A stretch of 64,000 nucleotides of DNA from assembly GCA_937941715.1 (NCBI GenBank), contig CALDGX010000085.1, positions 1 to 64,000 on the forward strand. The letters are read 5' to 3'. The stretch is from an uncultured Chloracidobacterium sp. Lineage in GTDB: Bacteria; Acidobacteriota; Blastocatellia; Pyrinomonadales; Pyrinomonadaceae. Of the stretch, positions 1-10,700 are shown in pieces; the first letter of the stretch is position 1; every line of letters begins with the position of its first letter. Position numbers and translations under genes: made by a program. The notes beneath the pieces are model-generated. The model had not been told where the DNA came from and made no database searches. It worked only from the letters and a program-made list of their open reading frames with translations.

Positions 1-61
1 AAAATACTCCGCCCGCGATCGCAAGGTAGCCAAATTTCCACAGAATATCTTTTTTATTCAC
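1..61 (-). CDS. First codons of a membrane protein, possibly signal peptidase II (partial)
   Basis: A GTG at 59-61 on the minus strand opens 20 codons that run off the left edge, reading MNKKDILWKFGYLAIAGGVF. A positively charged tip followed by a hydrophobic run looks like the start of a membrane protein. It begins 4 bases after the stop of the upstream gene, in the same direction. Downstream of ileS the commonest membrane protein is LspA, so that is my guess, but no LspA motif is visible in the piece present. No convincing ribosome binding site precedes it. Confidence 0.4.
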   Translation of the reverse strand, partial: MNKKDILWKFGYLAIAGGVF

Positions 62-64
62 TAG

Positions 65-499
65 TTACTCAGTATAGGGGAAAATCGCCTTAGGTGCCCT
101 GTACCGGCGCCACCAATCGGCGTAGCAGACATCGGTACATCCGATGTCGTAATGCACCACCTTCCATTTTCCGGCTGACTTTTTCAATATCGCAAAGAAA
201 TTGTTGTCGAACATATCGGCGTCGATCGCCTCTTGATAGCGGGTGCCGCGATAGTCCGGCTTGGTTCCGGCAGGTGTTTGCGGATCGCCGCCGACAAACG
301 CCCAGTTACCCGACACATTAAAATGCTCTGCCGCAAATATTATCTTCTGTTTCAGATCACGCTCGATCGGTATTCTCAGAACGTCCAGGATCGCCTTCCT
401 TTCGGCCGAGCCCTTTTCCGGGGTGTGTACCGACTGCCCCAACGAGGTGCCGGCCACGATCAACATGATGATCAACAATGATCGTAAACTTACAAACAT
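65..499 (-). CDS. Small secreted protein of unknown function
   Basis: A 144-residue protein with a clear N-terminal signal peptide (residues 1 to about 21, ending TSLGQ). I chose the ATG at 499 because AGGAGG lies at 504-509, five bases before it and overlapping the ileS stop codon. That makes it the second gene of an ileS transcript with probable translational coupling. The mature part is mixed alpha/beta with a conserved-looking C-terminal segment containing CTDVC and DWWRRY, where the two cysteines could form a disulphide in the periplasm. I do not recognise the family. Longer upstream starts would place the signal peptide internally and are unlikely. Confidence 0.7.
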   Translation of the reverse strand: MFVSLRSLLIIMLIVAGTSLGQSVHTPEKGSAERKAILDVLRIPIERDLKQKIIFAAEHFNVSGNWAFVGGDPQTPAGTKPDYRGTRYQEAIDADMFDNNFFAILKKSAGKWKVVHYDIGCTDVCYADWWRRYRAPKAIFPYTE

Positions 500-507
500 T
501 TGGCCTC

Positions 508-3366
508 CTATGCCGCCATAGCCTTGACTATTTCCGGCAAGGCATCGGCGCATCGTTCACAGACAGTGGGAAACTCCGAAAATTCGCCGACGCGGGTCGA
601 ATAGTTCCAACACCGTTCGCATTTTTCTCCGTCGGCCGCGACAATCTCGACCGATGTCGAACCGCCCTCGTGCACCTCAATCTGCGACACGATCATTATG
701 TAGCGCAGCTGATCATAGTAGTTCAGCAGGAAGCGGGCGGTATCGGCATCGACCGTCAATATGACCTTGGCCTCGAGCGGTGAACCGATGCGTTTCTCGT
801 TTCGGGCAGCCTCTAGAGCCTTCATGACGTCGTCGCGGATAGCAAATATCCGTTCCCAATTGGATATCAATTCTGAATTATCGACCACCTTTGCGGCCGG
901 AAATTCACACAAATGGACCGAGGACGTGTCGCAGGCTGGCAGATTTTCCCAAGCCTCGTCGGACGTAAACGCCAGGATCGGGGCGATCAGGCGGCAAAGC
1001 GTGTGCGTGATCTGGTAAAGCGCCGTCTGCGCTGACCGACGCTCAACGGAACGCGGAGCGAGGATATATAGTCGATCCTTAATGATGTCGAAATATCGAG
1101 CGGACAATGTAACCGTACAGAAATTGTAGAGAGCGTTGTACGCGGCCTGAAAATCATAATTATTGTAGGCCGCGAGTACCTTTGACGTAACATCATCAAG
1201 TCCCGCGATCGCCCATCTGTCGATCTCCAGCATTTGGTCGGGTGCTACTGAATGTAATGCCGGATCAAATTCAGACAAGTTTCCGAGCGCGTATCGCAAT
1301 GTGTTTCGTATCTTGCGGTATGCATCGACAACGCGAGAAAGTATCTCGTCCGAACACCTGACATCTTCGGTATAGTCGACCGCGGCGGCCCACAGGCGCA
1401 ATATCTCGGCACCCGACTTGTCAATGATCTCCTGCGGTGCGGTCACGTTTCCGATGGACTTACTTTGCTTTTTGCCTTCGCCGTCGACGACCCAGCCGTG
1501 TGTGATGATCTGCTTGTAAGGCGCCTGATCGTGTGCGGCAATGCCGCAGCTCAGACTGGAATTAAACCAACCGCGGTACTGATCGCCGCCCTCGAGATAG
1601 ACGTCAGCAGGAAAACGCAGGGTTTCACCCCGTGTCTCGAGCACGGCGACGCAACTCGAACCCGAGTCGAACCAGACATCGAGAATATCTGTCTCCTTTC
1701 TGAAATCCGCACCGCCGCACTTGCCGCACTTATGGCCGTCGGGAAGCAGTTCGATTGAAGGCCGGGCATACCAGGCATCGGCGGTTTCGACCGCAAAAAT
1801 ATCGGCGACATGATCAATGATCTTCGGGTCGGCAACCGCTTCATCGCAGCCGCTGCAATAGAATACCGGTATCGGCACGCCCCACGAACGCTGACGCGAA
1901 ACGCACCAGTCAGGACGTCCCTTGAACATATTCGACATTCGGCCTTCGCCCCAGGCGGGGTGCCAATTTACTTTGCTGATCTCGTCAAGTGCCCGCTGCC
2001 GCAGGGACGACCCGCCGACCGATTCGTCCATCGAGACGAACCATTGCGGCGTTGCACGGAAGATGACCGGATTCTTACAGCGCCAGCAGTGCGGATAACG
2101 GTGATCGTATTTTTCGACGTTCAGAAGCGCACCGCTTTCACGTAAGAACTCAACGATCCTGGGGTTTGCGTCAAAAACGCTCATGCCGGCAAAATGCTCG
2201 ACCTCGGCGGTAAACTTGCCTGAGGCATCGACCGGAGCGTAAACATCCAGGCCGTAACGTTTGCCGACGGCAAAGTCGTCAGCACCATGGCCGGGAGCGG
2301 TGTGGACGCAACCGGTACCGGACTTTCCCGCCGACTTATTTTCGTATTTTGCGTCCAGCTCCACCTCAGCGTCTGCTTCGCCCAATGTGACGTGATCAGC
2401 GTTCATTATCAGGGAAGTGCGGTCCAGCCATGCGTGCCGGGCTTCGAGATGATCCAGCCGCGAACCCTTAAAACGGGCCAGCTCACTTACGTGTTCAAAC
2501 CCGCAGGTTTCAGCAAAGGCGGCCGTGAGTTCAGAGGCGACGATAAAAACATCCGCCCCAACTTCGATCGCTGAATAATCAAAATCAGGATGTACCGTGA
2601 TACCAAGGTTAGCCGGCAGCGTCCAAGGCGTGGTCGTCCATATAACTACTGATACATTCTTGCCGGTCAATACCGGATCGACCAATGCCGGATCGGACTT
2701 CAGCGGAAACTTGACGTAAACTGACGGCGACGAATGCTGACGGTACTCGACCTCAGCTTCGGCAAGCGCGGTTTGATCGTGGATACACCAATAAACGGGA
2801 CGCATGCCTTTATAGACATAACCGCGTTCAAGAAACCTCCCGAAAAGACGCGCGGTCGAAGATTCGTATTCCGCTGACATCGTCAGATAGGGCGTTTTCC
2901 ATTCACCCAATATCCCGAGCCGTGAAAAGTCGCGGGTCTGGCCGACCATCGCCGTCGAAGCATGCTCACGACATATTCGGCGAAAACTGGAGACCGGGAT
3001 TTCAGCTTTATTCTTGCCCTTTTCGGCCAATTTCTTTTCGACGAGCGTCTCGATCGGCAATCCGTGGCAATCGTAACCGGGGACGTACGGAGCGTCAAAG
3101 CCCATCATTGAACGCGATTTTACGACGAAGTCCTTGAGTATCTTATTTAACGCGGTTCCGATATGAATGTCGGCATTGGCGTAGGGCGGCCCGTCGTGAA
3201 GAATAAACTTCGGGCGCCCCTTTCGGGCCTCGGCGATCGAGCCGTACAGGTCAATTTCCGTCCATTTTTTTAAGCGGGCGGGCTCACTTTGGCCGAGGTT
3301 CGCCTTTTGCGAAAAATCGGTCTTGGGCAAGTTCACTGTTTTCTTAAGATCTAAAGGTTCGGTCAT
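508..3366 (-). CDS. ileS: Isoleucyl-tRNA synthetase
   Basis: Class I aminoacyl-tRNA synthetase that charges tRNA-Ile in the cytoplasm. About 952 residues, normal for a bacterial IleRS with the C-terminal zinc domain. The N-terminal signature is HDGPPYAN followed by HIGT near residue 67, then the GYDCHGLPIE block. The editing domain contains WTTTPWTLPAN. The second ATP motif is KQSKS near residue 634, where KMSKS is usual. The C-terminal CERC...CERC zinc ribbon is complete. The last histidine of the HIGH signature is replaced by threonine. ATG 3366 starts the conserved region; a TTG at 3393 has AAGGAG 14 bases upstream and is an alternative. It is transcribed with the small secreted gene downstream. 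Confidence 0.96.
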   Translation of the reverse strand: MTEPLDLKKTVNLPKTDFSQKANLGQSEPARLKKWTEIDLYGSIAEARKGRPKFILHDGPPYANADIHIGTALNKILKDFVVKSRSMMGFDAPYVPGYDCHGLPIETLVEKKLAEKGKNKAEIPVSSFRRICREHASTAMVGQTRDFSRLGILGEWKTPYLTMSAEYESSTARLFGRFLERGYVYKGMRPVYWCIHDQTALAEAEVEYRQHSSPSVYVKFPLKSDPALVDPVLTGKNVSVVIWTTTPWTLPANLGITVHPDFDYSAIEVGADVFIVASELTAAFAETCGFEHVSELARFKGSRLDHLEARHAWLDRTSLIMNADHVTLGEADAEVELDAKYENKSAGKSGTGCVHTAPGHGADDFAVGKRYGLDVYAPVDASGKFTAEVEHFAGMSVFDANPRIVEFLRESGALLNVEKYDHRYPHCWRCKNPVIFRATPQWFVSMDESVGGSSLRQRALDEISKVNWHPAWGEGRMSNMFKGRPDWCVSRQRSWGVPIPVFYCSGCDEAVADPKIIDHVADIFAVETADAWYARPSIELLPDGHKCGKCGGADFRKETDILDVWFDSGSSCVAVLETRGETLRFPADVYLEGGDQYRGWFNSSLSCGIAAHDQAPYKQIITHGWVVDGEGKKQSKSIGNVTAPQEIIDKSGAEILRLWAAAVDYTEDVRCSDEILSRVVDAYRKIRNTLRYALGNLSEFDPALHSVAPDQMLEIDRWAIAGLDDVTSKVLAAYNNYDFQAAYNALYNFCTVTLSARYFDIIKDRLYILAPRSVERRSAQTALYQITHTLCRLIAPILAFTSDEAWENLPACDTSSVHLCEFPAAKVVDNSELISNWERIFAIRDDVMKALEAARNEKRIGSPLEAKVILTVDADTARFLLNYYDQLRYIMIVSQIEVHEGGSTSVEIVAADGEKCERCWNYSTRVGEFSEFPTVCERCADALPEIVKAMAA

Positions 3367-3634
3367 ATTTGAGTGATCGTCCGTCTGCAACAATGGGCTT
3401 CGGACTCCTTAAAAACTCATATTTTAACACTTTCGGGTAAGGAACCGTATTTGGCGGCCCAAAAATGAAAATGTCCCTGGCATTTTTAACAGCCGGGGAC
3501 CGTATCGGACAAATTTAATGGCAACCGTTCCGCCCGCTCCGGGTATATGTGCGGCTGATGATCAGCCCGATCAAATATTAGTATCTCAAGCACCGCCCAA
3601 GCCATCTACGAACGCGGCGCTCGATCACAAGGGC

Positions 3635-3952
3635 CTATTCTTCTTCGACCGTACATAACAGCGGAAATTCACGGGCCTTGGCGAGATTCATAGCTTTTTG
3701 CGCCTTCATATTGGCGATCTCGTAAGGGTAGATACCCGCAACTCCAAACCCCTCGTTGTGTACCTTGAGCATAATGGTGATTGATTCGGCCTCGTCGCGC
3801 ATAAAAACGTACTGCAGGACGAAAACGACAAAATCCATGGTCGTAAAATCGTCGTTATGAAGTATCACCTTAAAAAGCTTGGGCCTTTCGAGCTTAATGT
3901 CGCTCTCGGTCAATACCTCGCCGCCGCCGTCAATGTCCGGGAAATCAGCCAT
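3635..3952 (-). CDS. clpS: ClpS, N-end rule adaptor of the Clp protease
   Basis: A 105-residue protein that delivers proteins with destabilising N-terminal residues to ClpA/ClpC-ClpP. The core shows the family pattern: LHNDDFTTMDFVVFVLQ near residues 31-47, then the H...GVAGIYPYEIA segment and the closing PLLCTVEEE. The HNDD loop and the following helix form the binding pocket for the N-terminal residue. The N-terminal 20 residues are acidic and flexible, as expected for the part that reaches into the ATPase pore. No clpA lies beside it, although clpS-clpA pairs are common. The Aat transferase that creates such N-degrons lies at 29083. Confidence 0.92.
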   Translation of the reverse strand: MADFPDIDGGGEVLTESDIKLERPKLFKVILHNDDFTTMDFVVFVLQYVFMRDEAESITIMLKVHNEGFGVAGIYPYEIANMKAQKAMNLAKAREFPLLCTVEEE

Positions 3953-4046
3953 CTTTGTTTAAGTTAGCATAGATGCGTCAATTAGCTATTCTGTGGCGTG
4001 TAGGGTTTACCCAACACGTGCAACCCGTTTCGGAAAGCTCTCCGCG

Positions 4047-7000
4047 TTAGAGCGTGCCAGCCGTAACGGTCGCCTTTCGCTCGAGTTTGCCCCAGCCGAC
4101 CACTGCACCGCGGATGGCGGTCGCAACCGACTTGACCATTACCCAATACATCACCTGCCGATACCCGAAACGCTGGATCATCAACCAGCCTAGCAGTTTC
4201 TTTTGTTCACTGCGCTCCATCATGAACGCGGCAAACGCTCCGGCCCAATCGACCGCCAGAAACAATGCGTAGAAGAAGAGCACCTGATTCAAGTTACTTG
4301 GCGTTTGCGCATATTCGTGCTGATGTTCGAGGTATCCGATGACTGCCCCGATAAGCGACCATATGAACATAAGATCCATCAACGGCGATATCAGCGGAAA
4401 CAGGATCTGAAATAACCAAACGTTTGGCATCGCCACGAATCCTAGGGTCCCATACCGAGGATTCAGCAGTGCGTTTTTGTGTTTCCACATACACTGCAAT
4501 GTGCCGTATGACCACCGAAATCGCTGTTTTGCAAGATTTTTGAGACTGTCTGGTGCCTCGGTTAGGCCGATCGCGTTTTCTTCGTAACCGATCTTGTAGC
4601 CGAGCTTTCGCACCTGGATGGTCAGGTCCTGATCCTCAGCAAGCGTGTCGGACGAAAATCCGCCGGTCTCTTCAAGAACCGACCGACGCCATGCCCCGAC
4701 CGAGCCGGGAACGACCGTGATGCAGTTCAGCGAGGCGAAAGCACGTCGGTCAAAATTCTGCGAAGTAACGTATTCCAATGCCTGCCACTTCGTGACTATG
4801 TTGATTCGGTTACCGACCTTGGCATTACCCGCGACAGCACCTAAGCTCTCATCCGCAAATCGATGAGCAAGTGCAGCTATCGTTTCGCTCGCAAAGATCG
4901 TATCGGCGTCAAGCCCGATGATTATTTTACCCTTGGCCCTTTTCCACCCGAAGTTGAGAGCCTCGGCCTTTCCGCCATTTACCTTCTGAAAGACCGAAAC
5001 CCGAGGGCATGCTCCAAATACGCCTTTACACAACTCAAATGTCCCGTCGGTCGATCCGTCATCGACAACGATGATCTCGAACTTTGGATAGCCCGACGCG
5101 AGCAAACTGTCAATTGTGCGGACGATCACTTTTTCTTCATTGTATGCCGGCACGATGACCGAAACGAATGGTAGGAACTCCTCGCCGAAATGGACCTTTA
5201 CCCGCCGACGCGAACGCACGTATTGTGCGAAAGCGAGTACACCTATGACCGCCATTCGGCCAAGGCCGAAAATGATCCCGAGCAGGAAAAGCCAGCGCAT
5301 CAGCCATCCGGCCACCGACACACCATAAAAGACGTACGCGTCGGCCTTAGCATAATACGACTTCTCCTGTGGAACCGGCGGCATAGCCTGTTCAGGCGTC
5401 ATATTGGCAAGTTCGGCGATCGTCGTAAACTCGTAACCGAGGCCTCGAAGTTCGTGAATAATCTTTGGCAGAGCCTCGACGGTCGCCGAGCGGTCGCCAC
5501 CGCTGTCGTGCATCAGGATAATGTTGCCGCGTTCCTCGGGTGTGGTGATCGCAACCTGTTTTAGGATCTCGTCGACCAATTGGTCCGCCGTATGCGGCGT
5601 CCCGTCGTCATTCGTCAATTTCCAATCATCAGGGTCTAGATGGAGGCCTACCGAGATATATCCGAGATTTTGGGCTTGGACAGTGGGCTCAACCTCGTCT
5701 GGCGTTCGCGGTTCAGCATCACCAAAATAGGGTGCGCGGAACAAGCGGGTCGAGTGTCCGGTCAGCGATTCGATCAGACGCTGAGTAGCATTGAGTTCGA
5801 CATCGGTAACTGCAGAAGGCACTTCGCCCAAATTGGGGTGCGTAAACGAATGATTTCCGATCTCGTGCCCGTCGGCAACGATACGTTTAACGATCTCGGG
5901 ATTCGTTTGGCCGTTTTCGCCAACGATAAAAAATGCGGCTTTAACATTTTCCTGTTTCAGGATATCGAGAATCTTTGGTGTCCAAACCGCGTCGGGACCG
6001 TCATCAAACGTCAGGGCGATCTTGCCGGGTTTGTCGCCGGTTCGCTGTATGACGTATGAGGATGGTATCTGCAGGTAGCTCTCGCTTTCTATTTGGCCGT
6101 CGACCGAGGCCGTGATCTCGCGGGACCCGTCCTGCGGTTCGGCAATGACTTGCAGTATTTCGCCGGTCCCCTGAAAATCGACATTATAGCCATACTTGAT
6201 AGTGTCGAGTTCGGATAATGAAGCCGCGGTATGAGAGCCGAAGACTTTCCACAAGGAAGGATCCTCGCTACCGAGACGCCATAGTGCATAACCGGCCGGT
6301 TTATAAGCGGCGGCACTTTCTATCTGATTGTACGCCGTGACTGCGTCCAGAAACCAGATCGAGTGCAGCTTTCCGTCGTCCTCAGCATAGTCGAAATGTG
6401 GATTTCGTGATGCCGCGTCAAATTCTATCTTGGCGGGTGAATCGAGAGACTCTTTTGCGGCAAGTAACGCTGCCTGAAATGAGATGTCCTCGCCTTCTTT
6501 TTCATCCTTTGTCCAGTTGTATCCGTAGTTGCCGAAACAAACAATGGTCTTTGACGGTGGGAGTTCTGTCATTCGCTTTTTCAGCGTAGCTTCGAACCAG
6601 TCCTGCCCGGCAACCGGTCCGGCTCCACCGGTCGACCAGTGCTGGTCATAGGCCATTAGCATCAAATAGTCCGAGACGCCGGCATAGGCCTCATAATCCC
6701 AATCCGGATTATCAAACGGGACAGCCTGAGCTAGGATCAACCCCCGCGGCTGAAACTCCTCCCGAAGCTCCCGCATAAATATGAAAAGGTCTCCCTGAGA
6801 GGTGGCCGGAACTTCTTCAATATCGATGGTGATCCCGCCAAATTTGTACTTTGTTACGCTTTGAAGAATTGCCGCGATCAGCTTTTGCCGCTGCGGTTCG
6901 GTAGAAATGGATCTGGTCAGGATCTCGGGATTCCACTGTTCATTTTTATAATTTTGCAGCAGGGGCAGTATTGGCATTTCCGGTTTTGTACGCTGAACAA

Positions 7001-7553
7001 AATCGAGAGCCTCTTCCTTAATGTCCAAAACCAGCGGATCATCCGGGTTTCCGGATAATCTGATCCATTCAGGTACGACCCAGTCTAGCCGAGCAATGTT
7101 CTGCCTCAGGGAGGCGAGGCTCGAATCGTCCCAATTGACAAAAAAGCCAACGGCAACCGGATCTCCATCGTTCATCGCCCTGACATTTGTCATGGCCTTT
7201 TCCGCTCTATGCTTTTCAGCTGCACCAGTTCGTGCGGCACGGGCCTCATCGCGGTTCTTCTTTTCCAGCTTTGCCCTGTCGCCAATCTGTTTGGCGACGG
7301 ATTCAGCTTTGGTCAAAGCCGGTCTTTCGGGCGGATGAAAATTAATGTCTGTTTGCTGCGGGAGTACGGCAACCGGCTTTAGACGTATCTGTGGCAGGAA
7401 CGGATTGACCAGCACGCTGACAACGAAAACCGATAAGAGTACTGAAATTGCGACGGCGGTCAACACACCGAAATAGTTAACGAAATGTCGACGCAGGCCG
7501 CGTTCGTCGGAAAAGACGGGCTTTTCGGGCCCGGACCCATTTTCTAAACCCAT
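4047..7553 (-). CDS. Trimodular GH18-like hydrolase / NodB deacetylase / GT2 synthase
   Basis: A 1168-residue membrane protein uniting three carbohydrate activities. After a membrane segment (about 29-50) comes a charged linker, then a GH18-like barrel (about 130-430) with the catalytic strand GGITIDIEEVP near residue 243. Next is a polysaccharide deacetylase (about 505-720) with TFDDGPD and HEIGNHSFTHP metal ligands. A membrane segment near 755-785 leads to a family 2 glycosyltransferase (about 810-1040) with VIVPAYNEE, DDGSTDGT, DADT, EDQD and QRFRW. Three or so C-terminal membrane helices follow. The order implies cytoplasmic polymerisation of a GlcNAc-type polymer with outside trimming and deacetylation. 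Substrate is inferred. The gene stands alone. Confidence 0.9.
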   Translation of the reverse strand: MGLENGSGPEKPVFSDERGLRRHFVNYFGVLTAVAISVLLSVFVVSVLVNPFLPQIRLKPVAVLPQQTDINFHPPERPALTKAESVAKQIGDRAKLEKKNRDEARAARTGAAEKHRAEKAMTNVRAMNDGDPVAVGFFVNWDDSSLASLRQNIARLDWVVPEWIRLSGNPDDPLVLDIKEEALDFVQRTKPEMPILPLLQNYKNEQWNPEILTRSISTEPQRQKLIAAILQSVTKYKFGGITIDIEEVPATSQGDLFIFMRELREEFQPRGLILAQAVPFDNPDWDYEAYAGVSDYLMLMAYDQHWSTGGAGPVAGQDWFEATLKKRMTELPPSKTIVCFGNYGYNWTKDEKEGEDISFQAALLAAKESLDSPAKIEFDAASRNPHFDYAEDDGKLHSIWFLDAVTAYNQIESAAAYKPAGYALWRLGSEDPSLWKVFGSHTAASLSELDTIKYGYNVDFQGTGEILQVIAEPQDGSREITASVDGQIESESYLQIPSSYVIQRTGDKPGKIALTFDDGPDAVWTPKILDILKQENVKAAFFIVGENGQTNPEIVKRIVADGHEIGNHSFTHPNLGEVPSAVTDVELNATQRLIESLTGHSTRLFRAPYFGDAEPRTPDEVEPTVQAQNLGYISVGLHLDPDDWKLTNDDGTPHTADQLVDEILKQVAITTPEERGNIILMHDSGGDRSATVEALPKIIHELRGLGYEFTTIAELANMTPEQAMPPVPQEKSYYAKADAYVFYGVSVAGWLMRWLFLLGIIFGLGRMAVIGVLAFAQYVRSRRRVKVHFGEEFLPFVSVIVPAYNEEKVIVRTIDSLLASGYPKFEIIVVDDGSTDGTFELCKGVFGACPRVSVFQKVNGGKAEALNFGWKRAKGKIIIGLDADTIFASETIAALAHRFADESLGAVAGNAKVGNRINIVTKWQALEYVTSQNFDRRAFASLNCITVVPGSVGAWRRSVLEETGGFSSDTLAEDQDLTIQVRKLGYKIGYEENAIGLTEAPDSLKNLAKQRFRWSYGTLQCMWKHKNALLNPRYGTLGFVAMPNVWLFQILFPLISPLMDLMFIWSLIGAVIGYLEHQHEYAQTPSNLNQVLFFYALFLAVDWAGAFAAFMMERSEQKKLLGWLMIQRFGYRQVMYWVMVKSVATAIRGAVVGWGKLERKATVTAGTL

Positions 7554-7712
7554 ATTGAGGCCTCGGGGGGCTTAATTCATAACTAAACAACATTACGAAC
7601 TTCTACGACATTAGTTTGCTCTAACAACAAAAAAATATAGACCTTTGCCGCTTTTTTTGATAGATTTCAATTGCTCTGTGTACTAAGTATTCAATTTTTC
7701 TGGTCTAGTCCC

Positions 7713-7733
7713 GCCCGGATTTGAAATCCGGGC
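7713..7733. repeat. Perfect 10-bp inverted repeat upstream of the sigma54 regulator
   Basis: Arms GCCCGGATTT (7713-7722) and AAATCCGGGC (7724-7733) are exact reverse complements around a single G. It lies 34 bases before the start codon of the regulator gene. It could be an operator, a structured leader or one copy of a dispersed REP-like repeat. A second smaller palindrome follows at 7741-7754. Confidence 0.6.
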
Positions 7734-7740
7734 CGGATTC

Positions 7741-7754
7741 GCCATTTCAATGGC
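7741..7754. repeat. Second short inverted repeat before the regulator start
   Basis: Arms GCCATT (7741-7746) and AATGGC (7749-7754) with a 2-base centre, ending 13 bases before the ATG at 7768. There is no clear Shine-Dalgarno sequence in this leader, so the paired palindromes may shape translation initiation or mark a binding site. Confidence 0.4.
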
Positions 7755-7767
7755 TAACCAAACATAA

Positions 7768-10700
7768 ATGAAAAAGGATCAGGTTCTAAAGGGCGAAATC
7801 GCACGCCAACAGTCGGCAGACCGGCTCGACGCAGTATTTTCAAGCGTCGGCCAGAAACTGCGAGAGGGCTATTCAAGCCAGGCCGAAAGGATCCTGTTGT
7901 CGGCGATCAAAACCGGGACCCATTCGCCGGATAATTACGCACATCTGAAGCGTCTTTTGTCCTTTACCCTTGAGACGGCCGGCCGGTACGGCGAGTCGCT
8001 CGAGGCCGTCCGGCAATTTGAGTCCGAAGACGAACTCAAGGAACTCTCGATCGAAACCCAGGTACAAGTGATAACCCAACTTGCCATTGCATATAACAAC
8101 TGCAGTGAACAGCCCAAGGCCGTTACCCTGCTAAAAGAGACCCTAAAAACAGCAGAGGAAAATAATCTTCGACATCTTGCGGGCTCGATCGATATAGCAC
8201 TGGCGCGGGTATACCGTAAGCTCAGTGAGTTTCCTATCAGCCGCGATTATGCGCAAAAGGCACTCTCGCACTTTCGCGAGAATGGCAAATGGCTCGGGAT
8301 GGCGGAAGCTTATCGTGAGATCGCTAACAGCTATCACCAGGAGGGAAACAGTCAGCAGGCGGTCATCAATTTTGATCTCGGCATCAAGATCATCGGCGAA
8401 AATTCGGCACCTTTCATGCTCGGTAAACTATACACGGACATGTCCGGCGCCTATTGGTTTCTCAGGCGTCCTCAGGACGGCATAGCGTGCCTGGAGAAAT
8501 CCATTGAGTTTTTTGACCAGACCGAGCACGCTCTGAACACAGTCATTGCCTACAACAATCTCGGGATCAACCTCATGCTAATAGGCGAACTCGCAAAGGC
8601 CGAGGAAATGATAAAACGGGCCATTGAGATCGCCATCAAACAAGATTATGTACATATTGCCGGGATCTACGACTCGTTGGGCGAACTCTATATTCTGAGG
8701 GGAGATCTGGACATCGCTGAGGACTATTTGAACAAAGCTGTCGCGTTTGCCGAGGAACGCAACCATCAATGGTACCGGGTCCAGTCGATGCGCAACTTGG
8801 CGAGGTGCTACCTAGCGCAGGGCAAAGAAAAGAGGGCGAACGAAAAAGCCCGGGAAACGATCAATTTGTCGGCGGAGATCGGTGATCGTCACTACGCCAA
8901 GATGGCCGGACTTGTGCTTGCCGAAAGTTGTCTTCGGCAAGGTGACGTCGAGGAATGTGAGAATTCACTATTGGCGATCGAAGCCGATGACCCATCGACG
9001 GATTTCTTCGTGCTTGGTAATATTCAGCGGATCCGAGGGTTAGCGGCTATTGAGCAGGGCGATCGTGAACTTGCGATCCACCATTTCAGCCGCAGCCTAA
9101 CGATCTTCGAGGCCGCTGAAGATCTGTATCACACCGGCTTGGTTCATCTATTGCTCGGTGCAAACCTTGACGCCCGCAATGCGACCCGAGCAAAACGTCA
9201 TCTCGGTTCGGCGTCGGATATTTTCAGAAAGCTCGGCGACCTGCCGCATACCGCCGCTGCAGCCAAAGAACTGAAACGCGTCGAAAGCACAGCTCAAATT
9301 GATCCGAAGGGTTCGGAAAAGCGCACGAATTCGGTCGTATCTCAGTTGTTGACGGTTCGACTTGCCGAAGCAACAGCGTCGAGAGAGTTGTTGTTCCGTG
9401 AATTGGTTGCCGTACTGCAACAGGAAAGCAACGCTAAGAAACTCATAATCGCCCAGTTTAATGACAAAAAGCGACTCTACCCTTTTATAACTCACGGGTA
9501 TTCACCACAAGAAAGCAATGAACTCGTTGCAAAGTTCGGCGAGGCCCAGAAGACAAAGGACGAAAAGACATTTTGCCGGGTTAAAAACATTGCCGTATTT
9601 CCGCTTCGTGGCTCGGCGGCACAGCCGGCCTTTTTGCTTATCAATCCGCAGTCAGGGGCCGTCCTGAACGATGATTCGTCGCTTCAACCGCTGCTGCGTG
9701 TCGTCGAACTCGGAATGGATGTGGTCGCCCTTCGCGAAAAGGACAGATCTGCCCCGACCGAACAGGAAGTCAGTCCGTACACGTCAAACAGCCTGATGCC
9801 GGGGTTCATCCATTCTTCGCCGGCGATGACCGCACTGGTCGAAGAAGTTTACAAGATTCGGTCATCGGATGTGACCGTACTTGTTACCGGTGAATCAGGG
9901 ACCGGTAAGGAACTGGTTTCGAGAGCGATACATACGCTTTCAAACCGAAAGGACAGGATATTTGTTCCTTTCAATTGCACCGCCGTGCCCAAGGAGCTCG
10001 CCGAAGGGCACCTGTTCGGCTATAAAAAAGGAGCGTTCACGGGAGCCGTGCAGGATTCACCCGGCGTGATCAGAACGGCCGACGGCGGCACTTTGTTTTT
10101 GGATGAGGTCGGCGACCTGCCATTAGACGTCCAGCCCAAGTTGCTTAGGTTTTTACAGGAAGGCGAGATCCAACCCCTTGGTGACAAGCAGCCGTTGAAG
10201 GTCGATGTCCGCATCATCGCAGCAACAAATATGCCGCTTGAAGAAAAGGTCGCTGACGGGTCATTCCGCGAAGATCTTTATTACCGACTCAATGTTATCA
10301 GGCTGCGTGTACCCCCGCTCCGGGAGCGCAGAGCTGAGATACCGCCGATCGTAAACTATTACGTCAACCATTATTCAGCTCGATTCGGGAAACACGACAT
10401 AACGTTCACGCCGCAGACCATCGATCTTCTGATGGTTTGTAATTGGGGCGGTAATGTTCGCCAGCTTTGTAATGAGATCCAGCGTATCGTCGCACGCGCT
10501 GAGGACAACGAAGTAATTACGCCGGACCATCTGTCGCCTGAACTCAAACGAAGCGCACAGCCGCTCACGCCGTTCGAACTCGGCGACAACGTCAAGCCGA
10601 TCGCGTCATATGACGGAGTTTTCTCACCGTTTGCCAATATCTCGGCGGGCGGGACACTCGAAGACGCAGTTTCCGAACTCGAGATGCAGCTTATCAGAGC

